DNA of 13,183 bases from DAHUYF01 sp052143095 (GTDB taxonomy: Bacteria; Pseudomonadota; Alphaproteobacteria; ATCC43930; CGMCC-115725): the NCBI GenBank assembly GCA_052143095.1, contig JBKQTR010000156.1, positions 1-13,183 of the forward strand. Reading direction: 5' to 3'. Position numbers and translations under genes: made by a program. Shown here piece by piece: positions 7,301 to 13,004 of the stretch. The notes under the pieces are model-generated. The model made no database searches. It was not told the DNA's origin and worked only from the letters and a program-made list of their open reading frames with translations. How positions within the stretch are numbered: position 1 is the stretch's first letter; every line of letters starts with the position of its first letter.

Positions 7301-8516
7301 GCGTATTGAAGTTTACGAAACTGTTGCTCGCCATGCCGGTGCCTTGCAGCACCAGCGCATTCGTGGCACCCGCCGCCGTGCTGCCGAACGCGGTGCCGTT
7401 CAAGACCGAGCCGGTCTGCAGCGTCAGCAGATTGGCGCCGGTGCCGGCGAAGGCGACGGATGCGGTCCCGCCGGTGATGCTGCCAGCATTGGTCACCGTG
7501 CCGCCGCCGGTGAGCGCCACGCCGACGATGCCGCCGGTGATCGCGCCGCCGGCGAGATTGGCGACGAGCCCGCCGCCCTTGAGCAAGACGCCGTATTGCG
7601 TCGTGCCGGCGATCGCGCCGGCATTCATCACCGTCGCGGGATAAAGCGCGTTGATGCCGGCGGCCGCGCCGGTGATGACGCCGCCGGCCGCGTTGGTGAC
7701 GAGGCCGCCGCCGCCGAGATCGATGCCGTCGCTTCTTTTCCCGGTGATCCCGCCGGCATTCATCACGGTGCCGCCATAGGCAAGCACGACGCCGGTGCGG
7801 CCGCCGGTGATCATGCCGCCCGTCTGGTTGGTGACGATGCCGCCGCCGCCGAGCACGACGCCGTAGCGGGTGGTGCCGGTGATGCTGCCGGCATTGGTCA
7901 CGGTCGACGCGCCATAGCCGACATCGATGCCAATGGCGCGGCCGATGATGGCGGCGCCGGCCGCGTTGGTGACGCTGCCGGCGCGGAGATAGACGGCGCG
8001 GCCGGCGCTCGAGCGGATGGTGCCGTCATTGAGCACCGTGCCGGCGGCACCGGTGATGGTTATGCCGGCGATATAGCCGCCGATCCTGCCGCTGGCCTGA
8101 TTGGTCACCGCGCCGCCATCGGTGAGATAGATGCCCGTCCCCGCCGCAGAGCGGATCGTCCCGTCATTGCTCACCGCGCTGGTTGATTGCAGCTGAACCG
8201 CAGCGGCGGAGCCGCCGCGCACCGTGCCGTTGTTGGTGAGCGTCCAAGACACGCTGCTGTCGCCATAGATCGCCATCGCGGCACCGCTGCTCGGCGCGAT
8301 CACTGTGCCGGCAGTGACCGTGAAAGGATTGCCGGTACCGTAGCGCTGGAGATAGACCGGCGCGGCGGTGGTCGGCAGTTTCGTCTGCGCCGCAGCCGGG
8401 CGCGGCAGCGCCACGCCCAGCGCCAGCGATGTCGCGACGCCGAGCAACGCGCTGGCCGCGCAGCCGTATCGCAGCCGCGTGCGCACGCTGCGCACCGGCA
8501 GCGCAAGCTCCATCAT
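4347..8516 (-). CDS. Type Va autotransporter, large beta-helix passenger
   Basis: 1389-residue outer-membrane autotransporter. An extended signal peptide (basic MELALPVRSVRTRLR, hydrophobic core, likely cleavage after A43 in PAAA|QTK) is followed by a Gly/Ala/Thr/Asn-rich passenger: beta-helix rungs at about 90-357 (TVTNAGSITG...GVVLGGGGIVTN type), autotransporter-associated strand repeats at about 485-600 (GSGSLVKQNAGTLTLSGANSFSG is typical; second copy GSGSLVKAGSGTLVLNG), a second rung block at 647-798, and a junction module at 913-1000 (SPGGSIGTLVITGNF, GTLVFAPDPGIYRKGTQYNFL) typical of passengers just before the barrel. A linker helix (DELGGEAYADFKSVARSG, about 1064-1081) leads to the beta-barrel at about 1115-1389, ending in Trp (VTLSW) as barrel insertion requires. 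No protease triad or RGD is visible, so adhesion or aggregation is the likeliest role. ATG 8516 has a good Shine-Dalgarno (AGGGGG, complement of 8524-8529). Complete and unbroken. Confidence 0.97.
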   Translation of the reverse strand: MMELALPVRSVRTRLRYGCAASALLGVATSLALGVALPRPAAAQTKLPTTAAPVYLQRYGTGNPFTVTAGTVIAPSSGAAMAIYGDSSVSWTLTNNGTVRGGSAAAVQLQSTSAVSNDGTIRSAAGTGIYLTDGGAVTNQASGRIGGYIAGITITGAAGTVLNDGTIRSSAGRAVYLRAGSVTNAAGAAIIGRAIGIDVGYGASTVTNAGSITGTTRYGVVLGGGGIVTNQTGGMITGGRTGVVLAYGGTVMNAGGITGKRSDGIDLGGGGLVTNAAGGVITGAAAGINALYPATVMNAGAIAGTTQYGVLLKGGGLVANLAGGAITGGIVGVALTGGGTVTNAGSITGGTASVAFAGTGANLLTLQTGSVLNGTAFGSTAAGATNALVLQGTGMASNSFVNFNTLAVEASGAWTLGGTSTIGATVVSSGTLVVTGALTSAFTVAGGGTLQGTSASLLARGAISDNGVLVFDQAATGTVAAGITGSGSLVKQNAGTLTLSGANSFSGGVTVNGGTLVLGSATGFGSGGLTVNGGTADVSGFATTLTALAGSGGTVALGSQALTLNQSTTTSFAGALTGSGSLVKAGSGTLVLNGVCAIGSTTIAGGTLEIGDVGHAGAELTSAVTIDAGGVLAAFGTVAGSVTSNSGGTVMNAGAIAGTGPDGVALNAGAVVANAAGGTITGAAAGISGSGTVLNAGAITGATGVAFTQGGAVTNQAGGAITGAGAAVSVTGGSGAVTNAGMIAAAGAGSTGVQLDAGGSVTNAAGGSIAGARYGIVIAGGGTLTNAGTISGAGGAVVFTGPGASLLTLQTGSLLNGNILGSTAAGATNALALQGTGVLNSNILAFQTLDVAASGVWTLNGASAIAQTTIDSGTLMVGDHAHPGARLTGSVVVDPGGTLAGHGTIIGAVTNRGVVSPGGSIGTLVITGNFVQTASGILSIEVSPTASSQLAITGSASIGGTLVFAPDPGIYRKGTQYNFLTAAGGASGGFTAVDPGGLAITVGDAAGGFGAAVTNSSFVGSSATPNEQAIGNALATAPGTGDANTLVTTVNAQAPAAPQNTALDELGGEAYADFKSVARSGIRDFLWSMSDRPANSGAPGTVAATAGTPIPSPPALASWGTAYGHVSSLGGDGNAHGYSGSSGGGTAGLEHAFPDAVTAGLALGYGHSDFSLTGLGQSGGLDQTALGAYGEKRWGMWFLDGAAALAYDHGDATRQIAFLGRAAGGGFDGFAGGVAAKAGARVALTPLVALEPSAALVWSHVAHSGFSESGANAADLAVSATSEDKGQAILAARLVQHAAAGSGVVTPELSLGWAHELNDPRTTIDESFAAIPGSGFSLTGAGTGRDLALVGFGISYATTQRLALYARYDGALGQHVADHAASAGVTLSW
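5895..6116 (-). repeat. Internal duplicated passenger module, copy 2
   Basis: Residues about 801-874 of the autotransporter (GPGASLLTLQTGSLLNGNIL, then GSTAAGATNALALQGTG, ending SGTLMV) closely match residues about 359-433 (copy 1, 7218-7442). Both copies follow a block of beta-helix rungs, so rung block plus module was probably duplicated as a unit. Immediately after, residues 858-910 also match 589-643 (nucleotides 6588-6752), sharing the pattern LNG-x5-TTI-x2-GTL-x2-GD-x-x-H-x-GA. Confidence 0.8.
7218..7442 (-). repeat. Internal duplicated passenger module, copy 1
   Basis: Residues about 359-433 of the autotransporter (TGANLLTLQTGSVLNGTAFG, GSTAAGATNALVLQGTG, ASGAWTLGGTSTIGATVVSSGTL in shorter pieces). 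It caps the first rung block and is the partner of the module at 5895-6116. The first rung block itself repeats with a period of 45-46 residues (about 135 bases) over residues 135-320, each period holding two rungs, one with the VTNxxGGxI pattern and one with the TVxNAGxI pattern. Confidence 0.8.
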
Positions 8517-8628
8517 GGCAATGCCCCCTACTGCGCTTTGGCCGCGCTTCCGGTCAACCTAGCGTTGGGGCACGAAGACTCGGTGACGGAATTCTTGCGC
8601 TTGCGTGTCCGCGCTATGCTCGCCGGCG

Positions 8629-9132
8629 ATGACGCGGCACAGCTATTCGCGAAACGCCCTGCTTGCCGACTACACGCGCGCCGCGCTCGGCTTGGCGCTG
8701 ACCGTGTCGCCACTGCTGCTGGTGAGAATGCTGCCGCTGGTGGCGCTGGTCTTCGCGGCGCTGGCGGCGCTTTTTGCCGTCTTCGCCGCGGCGACGCTGG
8801 CGCGCCAGCTCGGCACGGTGAGCCTCGATGACACCGGCATCGCTGTCGACGGCCCCTGGCATCGCCGCATCGACTGGCGCGCGCTCGACCGCTTGCGGCT
8901 GCGCTGGTACGCGCCGCGACGCGACCGCAGCGGCGGCTTCATGCAGCTCGTGCTCAGCGGCGGCGGCAGGCGCATCGCGCTCGACAGCCGCATCGACGGC
9001 TTCGAGACCATCGCCGCCGCCGCGTCGCGCGCGGCCGAGGCGCGCGGGATAGCGCTGGGGGAAGCGACTCTCGCCAATCTCGCGGCATTGGGAATAGTTG
9101 TCAGTCGTCAGTCATCAGTTGTCAGCAACTGA
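8629..9132 (+). CDS. Small membrane-anchored protein with PH-like soluble part, function unknown
   Basis: 167 residues beginning MTRHSYSRNALL. Residues about 17-55 are strongly hydrophobic with a short break, giving two membrane helices; the remainder (TVSLDDTGIAVDGPWHRRIDWRALDRL, then MQLVLSGGGRRIALDSRIDGFE in two strands-rich pieces, then a helix) resembles the small PH-like domains that often follow a membrane hairpin in bacteria. This family call is from pattern only. ATG 8629 starts just before the hydrophobic region; an upstream GTG-type extension to 8605 adds only eight residues. It diverges from the autotransporter across 112 bases. No Shine-Dalgarno is clear; a TATGCT at 8615-8620 could be a -10 box but would leave almost no leader. 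The last residues, VVSRQSSVVSN and the stop, are encoded by the heptad repeat at 9096-9151, so the natural C-terminus may have been replaced. Confidence 0.75.
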   Translation: MTRHSYSRNALLADYTRAALGLALTVSPLLLVRMLPLVALVFAALAALFAVFAAATLARQLGTVSLDDTGIAVDGPWHRRIDWRALDRLRLRWYAPRRDRSGGFMQLVLSGGGRRIALDSRIDGFETIAAAASRAAEARGIALGEATLANLAALGIVVSRQSSVVSN

Positions 9133-9151
9133 TGACTGACAACTGACGACT
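9096..9151. repeat. Heptad repeat forming a long hairpin between convergent genes
   Basis: Units AGTTGTC, AGTCGTC, AGTCATC, AGTTGTC are followed by their inverse. The inner stem is perfect over 13 bp: CAGTCATCAGTTG (9109-9121), loop TCAG (9122-9125), CAACTGATGACTG (9126-9138). Another 13 bp extend it (9096-9108 with 9139-9151) with only two non-Watson-Crick positions, giving a 26-bp stem. It overlaps the stop of the plus-strand gene (9130-9132) and ends two bases before the stop of the response-regulator gene (9154). It could end transcripts from both sides, although neither flank has a T-run. Same heptad family as 2351-2467. Confidence 0.9.
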
Positions 9152-9153
9152 TC

Positions 9154-9843
9154 CTACGGCACCAACCGATATCCCCCGGGCTCGGTCACCAGGATCTGCG
9201 CCTTGGCGGGATCGCGCTCGATCTTCTGGCGCAGGCGATAGACATGCGTCTCGAGCGTATGCGTGGTGACGCCGGCATTGTAGCCCCAGACCTCGTTGAG
9301 CAGCGTATCGCGGCCGATGATGCGGTCGCCGGCGCGGTAGAGGTATTTGAGGATCGCCGTCTCCTTCTCGGTAAGCCGCACCTTCTTGCGGCCGGTCTCG
9401 TCGGTGAGCAGCTTGGCCGAGGGGCGGAAGGTGTAGGGGCCGATGGTGAACACCGCGTCCTCGGAAAGCTCGTGCTGGCGCAGCTGCGCGCGCAGCCGCG
9501 CCAGCAGCACGTTGAGGCGGAACGGCTTGGCGATGTAGTCGTTGGCGCCGCTGTCGAGGCCGAGGATGGTGTCGGCATCGCTGTCGGCGCCGGTCAGCAT
9601 CAGGATCGGCGCGCGCACGCCGCCGCGGCGCATCAGCCGGCACAGCTCGCGCCCGTCCATGTCGGGCAGGCCGATATCGAGCAGGATGGCATCGAAATGC
9701 TGCTGCTTCGCCGCGTCGAGCGCGGCCGCGGCGGTCTCCGCCTCGGCGGCCTGGAATTCCTCATGGAGCTGCAGCTGCTCGGCAAGCGAATGGCGCAGCG
9801 CAGCGTCGTCGTCGACGATCAGTATCCTGCGACCCCCGGTCAT
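9154..9843 (-). CDS. OmpR/PhoB-type response regulator
   Basis: 229-residue DNA-binding two-component regulator. The receiver domain (about 5-118) has the acidic pocket D11-D13, phosphoacceptor D56 (LLDIGLPDMDG), switch T84, Y103 and K106 (NDYIAKPF). The winged-helix effector (about 130-229) contains RLTEKETAILKYLYR, the NEVWGYN turn and the recognition helix THTLETHVYRLRQKIE, ending GGYRLVP. The ATG at 9843 follows GAGGAAGG (complement of 9853-9860) by nine bases, which settles the start; the frame stays open upstream through the DUF427 gene but that extension is not protein-like. The pattern QHELSEDAVFTIGPYTFRP is characteristic of one conserved alphaproteobacterial subgroup; from memory it may include CenR/OtpR, but I am not sure enough to name it. 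No histidine kinase is in the window, so it is an orphan here. It probably shares a transcript with the DUF427 gene 47 bases upstream. Confidence 0.97.
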   Translation of the reverse strand: MTGGRRILIVDDDAALRHSLAEQLQLHEEFQAAEAETAAAALDAAKQQHFDAILLDIGLPDMDGRELCRLMRRGGVRAPILMLTGADSDADTILGLDSGANDYIAKPFRLNVLLARLRAQLRQHELSEDAVFTIGPYTFRPSAKLLTDETGRKKVRLTEKETAILKYLYRAGDRIIGRDTLLNEVWGYNAGVTTHTLETHVYRLRQKIERDPAKAQILVTEPGGYRLVP

Positions 9844-9890
9844 CCGCTCTTGCCTTCCTCTGCCGCCGCCCGCCGCAGCGCCGCTTGGCC

Positions 9891-10175
9891 TCAGCGCTCG
9901 ACCGTGACCCCGTGCCAGAAGGCGACATGGTCCTTGATCGCCGCCGCTGCCGGCTTCGGGGTGGGATAGTACCATGCGGCGTCGGCATTCTCCTGCCCGT
10001 CCACCACCACGGTGAAGTAATGCGCCGTGCCCTTCCACGGGCAGAGGGTGGTGGTGGCGCTCGGCTTGAAATAAGACCGATTGAGCGCCGCCGGCGGAAA
10101 ATAGACGTTGCCCTCGACCAGCTCGAACCGCTCGCTTTCGGCCAGCACCTTGTCCCGCCACATCGCCTTCGCCAT
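9891..10175 (-). CDS. DUF427 family protein
   Basis: 94 residues, full length for a single DUF427 (PF04248) domain. The hallmarks are visible: VLAESERFELVEGNVYFPP near the start, TLCPWKGTAHYF at 43-54, DAAWYYPTPKPAA at 65-77 and VAFWHGVTVE at 84-93. The family is a small cytosolic beta-barrel-like fold of unproven function, widespread in proteobacteria, actinobacteria and fungi; no enzyme activity can be claimed. The ATG at 10175 is preceded at six bases by GAGGAG (complement of 10182-10187). It lies 47 bases upstream of the response regulator on the same strand, suggesting co-transcription. Nothing odd in the sequence. Confidence 0.93.
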   Translation of the reverse strand: MAKAMWRDKVLAESERFELVEGNVYFPPAALNRSYFKPSATTTLCPWKGTAHYFTVVVDGQENADAAWYYPTPKPAAAAIKDHVAFWHGVTVER

Positions 10176-10251
10176 TGCCTGCTCCTCGTCAAAGACCAGC
10201 CGATCCCCGCACTATTCGCCGGAAACCGCCGCGGCGCAAGCCGTGCGCCCG

Positions 10252-10298
10252 CCGGCCGGGATCGGCCGGGGATCGCTGACACTTCCGCCTGACGGAAG
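10252..10298. terminator. Two tandem hairpins after the methyltransferase gene
   Basis: Two perfect inverted repeats lie just past the methyltransferase stop (10301-10303, minus strand). The nearer has arms CTTCCG (10282-10287) and CGGAAG (10293-10298) with a five-base loop. The farther has arms CCGGCCG (10252-10258) and CGGCCGG (10263-10269) with a four-base loop. Their place between the end of the pterin-like gene group and the start of the DUF427 gene suggests a transcript boundary. No T-run follows, so Rho-independent termination is not proven. Confidence 0.45.
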
Positions 10299-10300
10299 CC

Positions 10301-11179
10301 TTACAGCTCGCGCGGCCGCGCCAGCAGGTCGCGGTGGCCGATGGTGAGCGAGAGGCTGCCGGAGGCGAGCGCGGCGCGGCGCTGCTCGGCCCAGTCGGCG
10401 ATGATCGCCGCGGCCTCGGGGCGCTCCTCGCGCGCGGCGCGGCGCTCGGCCTCGAGCACCGCGGCGAGCAGCGCGCGCTGGTCTGGGCCGATCTGCCAGT
10501 CGCTGGGCGCGGTGGCGACGGCATAGCCGGCGGCGGCGAGGCGCGCGCCAAGATAGACCGGCGCGGCGCCGGCAAGCGCCGCGCCCAGCCCCTGGTCGCG
10601 GCGCTGATGCGCGGCGAAGGCCTCGCGAAAGAGCGCGTCGGCCGCCGCCGCCGGCTGCCAGTGGCGCCGCCCATCGGCCATCAAGCTCGACAGCAGCGGC
10701 ACGCGCCGGCGCTCGAGCTGCACCGCCAGCGCGTCGATCCACGCTGCCGAAGCGAGATCGGCGAGCCCCGAGAGCGCCAGCGCGTCATAGGGCTCGGCGA
10801 GGCAGCGGGCGAGCTCGCTGGCGAGGTCGACGCGCTGCGCGGCGAACCGCCAGCGCGCGGCGCCGGCGCGGATGACCACGGCGCCGGCTTCCTTCTCGAC
10901 GCCATACCCCTCGCGCGCCGCCCAGCCGATCTGCTCGGCGGCGCAGAATCCCAGCAAGGCCGGATCGTCATCGGCCAGCAGCCAGTCCTGGTCGCCGTCG
11001 ATGATCGGCGCCAGCGCGCGCGCATTGGCGCCGGTGCCGGCGCCGAGATCGATGAGGCGCAGCGGCCGGTCCGCCGGCCGGCGCAGCGCCGCGGCAAACC
11101 GGCGCATCAGCGTGGGATCGCGCGCCGCGCGGTCGACCGGCGCGCGCAGGCGCAGCCAGTCGAGGCTGAAGCCGCTCAT
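10301..11179 (-). CDS. Class I SAM-dependent methyltransferase
   Basis: 292 residues. Motif I is clear, LRLIDLGAGTGANARAL (40-56), followed by the acidic strand WLLADDDPALL (66-76) that would bind the SAM ribose, and the post-II/IV strand YDALALSGLADLASAAWIDAL (131-151). The C-terminal half contains HQRRDQGLGAALAG (191-204) and GYAVATAPSDWQIGP (218-232), which look like the subfamily-specific substrate part. Acceptor atom and substrate cannot be read. The ATG at 11179 has a strong Shine-Dalgarno, AAGGAGG, seven bases upstream (complement of 11187-11193); the frame is open much farther upstream but only as a shadow of the glycosyltransferase gene. It is the last gene of the group, 149 bases after the glycosyltransferase stop, with its own ribosome site. 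Context suggests it modifies the product of the synthase-like and glycosyltransferase enzymes. Confidence 0.92.
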   Translation of the reverse strand: MSGFSLDWLRLRAPVDRAARDPTLMRRFAAALRRPADRPLRLIDLGAGTGANARALAPIIDGDQDWLLADDDPALLGFCAAEQIGWAAREGYGVEKEAGAVVIRAGAARWRFAAQRVDLASELARCLAEPYDALALSGLADLASAAWIDALAVQLERRRVPLLSSLMADGRRHWQPAAAADALFREAFAAHQRRDQGLGAALAGAAPVYLGARLAAAGYAVATAPSDWQIGPDQRALLAAVLEAERRAAREERPEAAAIIADWAEQRRAALASGSLSLTIGHRDLLARPREL

Positions 11180-11328
11180 GCGTCCTCCTCCTTGCCATCG
11201 CCCGCCATGCCGGCGCCCCTGCGGGTTTCTCTCAGATTTCGATGACGATTGCGACCACGATCTCGCCGCCGCGGCAACGACAGCGGCGCGGCGGCGGTTC
11301 CTCAAGCGCCGGCTTCGGAAAGCGACGC

Positions 11329-12387
11329 TTAGCTCGCGGCGATCAGCTGGTCGAGCGCGTCCACCCAGCGGCGCACCGCCGCGGGCCAGTCCGGCAGCGC
11401 GGCGCCGGCCCGCGCCGCGGCGGCGGCAAGTTGCAGGCGCAGCGGCGCATTGTCCAGCACCATGGCGAGCGCGCGCGCGAGCGAGGCGCGATCGCCCGGC
11501 GGCACCAGCATCGCCGCATCGGCCGGCACCGTCTCGGGAATGGCGCCGGCGGTGGTGGCGACGATCGGCAGCCCGTGCGCCAGCGCCTCGGCGAGCGCCA
11601 TGCCGTAGCCTTCGTGATAGGAGGGCAGCACGAAGACATCGGCCTCGGCGTAGGCGGCGCCGAGCCGTTCCGGCGGCCACTCGCCGGCGAGCAGCACGCG
11701 CCCGGCGAGCCCGTGCCGCGCGATCGCCTGCTCGAGCGCGAGGACCGCGTCGGGATCGCGCGTCAGGCTGCCGATGCAGGTGAGCTGCCAGCGCCGGTCG
11801 CCGAGCTCGGCGAGCGCGTCCAGCAGCAGCAGATGGCCCTTGCGCGGGCTGATCGTGGCCACCGAGAGCAGGCGGAGCGGCCCGTCGCTGTGCGCCGGCG
11901 GCGGCATCGCCGGCTTCGCCGTGCCCGGCGGCGTCACCAGCACGCGCGCGCGCGCCACGCCGTATTCCTCCATGTGCCAGGCGGTGGTGCGGCTCGGGCA
12001 GAGCACGCCGGCAAGGCGCGGCAGCAGTCGCGCTTCGGCGAGCGCCAGCGCCTCGCGCGTCTCGAGCGGCAGCCCGGTCTCGAGCGCCAGCGGATGATGG
12101 ACGAAGCCGACGAGGCGGAGGCGCCGCGGCGCCGCGGCGGCGAGGCAATCGGCGAAAGCGGGCAGCGCGAGCCCGTCGATCACCGCCGCCGCGCCCTCGC
12201 CGAGCGCGGCCAGCGCCGCCGCCGCCGCGTCGCGCGCGTCGGCATCGGGCTCGGGGAAACGACCGGGCAGCTCGTGCACCTCGACGGCGCGGCCGAGCGC
12301 CCGCAGCCCGTCGACGACATGGCGGTCGAAGAGATAGCCGCCGGTGAGCTGGTCGAGCGCTCCCGGCACGATGAAGGCGAGCGCCAT
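11329..12387 (-). CDS. GT4-family glycosyltransferase
   Basis: 352-residue GT-B retaining glycosyltransferase, family GT4 type. The N-terminal half carries the Gly-rich acceptor-side loop LDQLTGGYLFDRHVV (11-25), a HH pair in GFVHHPLALETG (94-105) and the inter-domain CPSRTTAWHMEEYG (130-143). The C-terminal half has SVATISPRKGHLLLLDAL (175-192, with the R/K that binds nucleotide phosphates) and the EX7E donor motif HEGYGMALAEAL (258-269, E259 and E267), then GLPIVAT and ETVP. No membrane helix or signal peptide, so cytosolic. The start is fixed by the overlap TGATG with the stop of the synthase-like gene, implying translational coupling; no separate ribosome site is present. An extension in frame to 12840 only shadows that gene. 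The donor sugar and acceptor are unknown; tight coupling to a pterin-synthase homologue makes a pterin-like small molecule a reasonable acceptor, by inference. A lipid or polysaccharide acceptor is the alternative. Confidence 0.95.
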   Translation of the reverse strand: MALAFIVPGALDQLTGGYLFDRHVVDGLRALGRAVEVHELPGRFPEPDADARDAAAAALAALGEGAAAVIDGLALPAFADCLAAAAPRRLRLVGFVHHPLALETGLPLETREALALAEARLLPRLAGVLCPSRTTAWHMEEYGVARARVLVTPPGTAKPAMPPPAHSDGPLRLLSVATISPRKGHLLLLDALAELGDRRWQLTCIGSLTRDPDAVLALEQAIARHGLAGRVLLAGEWPPERLGAAYAEADVFVLPSYHEGYGMALAEALAHGLPIVATTAGAIPETVPADAAMLVPPGDRASLARALAMVLDNAPLRLQLAAAAARAGAALPDWPAAVRRWVDALDQLIAAS

Positions 12388-12791
12388 CAGTCGAGGTCGC
12401 CGTCGAACGCCGCCCAGGCCACGGGCGATTCGCGCAAGCTGACGCGCATCGTTGCCAGCGCGCCTGCCGTGCCGGGGCCGAGCGCGCCCTCGGCGATGCG
12501 CGCCTTGAGGCGGCGGAAGATCTCGCCCGCCAGGAACTCGGTCGTCGTGTTGCGGCCGCGGAACTCGCCGAGCTCGTCGAGATTGCGGTAGTTGAGCTCG
12601 CCCAGCACCGCCTTCAGCGTCTTGAGCGCCAGGCCGATGTCGCAGACCAGCCCGTTGCCGTCGAGCTGCGTGCGCCGCAGCTCCATCTCGACCACGTAGG
12701 TGGCGCCGTGCAGCTGCTGCGCCGGGCCGAAGATCTCGCCGATGAAGCTGTGGGCGATCATGACGTGGTCGCTGACCGCGAGGCTGTACAT
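12387..12791 (-). CDS. PTPS/QueD-fold protein lacking the canonical catalytic residues
   Basis: 134 residues, the normal size for 6-pyruvoyl-tetrahydropterin / 6-carboxytetrahydropterin synthases, which act on dihydroneopterin triphosphate. Fold markers align with E. coli QueD from memory: VMIAHSF (10-16) with AAHRL, LHGATYVVEMEL (27-38) with LHGHSF, VCDIGLALKTL (49-59) with the IIDFAELK strand, LNYRNLDEL (66-74) with LDHHYLND, NTTTEFLAGEIF (81-92) with NPTSEVLAKWIW, and E121 with the pterin-anchoring Glu. Yet the catalytic Cys position is A24, the Asp-His pair is N67-Y68, and the second His of the zinc HGH is A30. So either chemistry or substrate must differ. The annotation 6-carboxytetrahydropterin synthase would be unsafe. 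Start ATG 12791 follows GGGAGGA at seven bases (complement of 12799-12805). Stop overlaps the glycosyltransferase start. I recall homologues in other alphaproteobacteria with the same HGATY/NYRN signature. Confidence 0.92.
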   Translation of the reverse strand: MYSLAVSDHVMIAHSFIGEIFGPAQQLHGATYVVEMELRRTQLDGNGLVCDIGLALKTLKAVLGELNYRNLDELGEFRGRNTTTEFLAGEIFRRLKARIAEGALGPGTAGALATMRVSLRESPVAWAAFDGDLD

Positions 12792-13004
12792 GGCCCGGTC
12801 CTCCCGCGGTCGAGATAGAACGCCGTGCCGGCGCTGACAAGCCGCCAGGGTGCCGCGGGCTGGAGCAAATTCCGGGCCGGTCGCCCTTCCGGGCGATGGC
12901 GCTGCGGCACGGGCGACTAACCCTGCCCCAAAAGGGGGAGGGACCGCGATGTCTGACTGTGATAGGGGCGCAGGGCGGCCGCGTCTACCTGAGCGGAATT
13001 TGCC
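12792..13004. other. Intergenic region with two inverted repeats
   Basis: 213 bases between the dehydrogenase-like stop and the start of the synthase-like gene (both minus strand). It contains TCGCCC-TTCC-GGGCGA (12881-12896) and the palindrome at 12921-12942. The gap is long enough to hold a promoter for the synthase-like gene, but I find no convincing -35/-10 pair. A plus-strand frame at 12896-13102 crosses it and looks like chance. Confidence 0.5.
12921..12942. repeat. C-rich/G-rich palindromic intergenic repeat
   Basis: Arms CCCTGCCCC (12921-12929) and GGGGGAGGG (12934-12942) around AAAA pair over nine positions with one mismatch; CTAA precedes the left arm. The shape, CTAACCCT followed by a C-rich/G-rich hairpin ending AGGGA, is like a dispersed palindromic repeat common in intergenic DNA of alphaproteobacteria. 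As the genes on both sides read leftward, it could also act as a stem-loop behind the dehydrogenase-like gene. Confidence 0.55.

Noticed and set aside
4380..8186. A 1268-codon open frame on the plus strand, antisense to the autotransporter, continuing as another frame to 8831
   Set aside because: The minus-strand protein has a signal peptide, passenger repeats, barrel and a good ribosome site. The antisense product is Arg/Ala/Gly/Asp-rich, mirrors the repeats of the real gene and has no domain; high G+C and repetitive codons explain the lack of stops.
8530..8570. TTGACC on the minus strand upstream of the autotransporter as a -35 box
   Set aside because: No acceptable -10 lies 16-18 bases downstream, and the implied start site would remove the visible Shine-Dalgarno.
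12388..12840. N-terminal extension of the glycosyltransferase frame through the synthase-like gene
   Set aside because: The extension is out-of-frame translation of the synthase-like gene; the TGATG overlap and the GT4 N-terminus set the start at 12387. The same applies to extensions of the methyltransferase (to 12148) and response regulator (to 10161).
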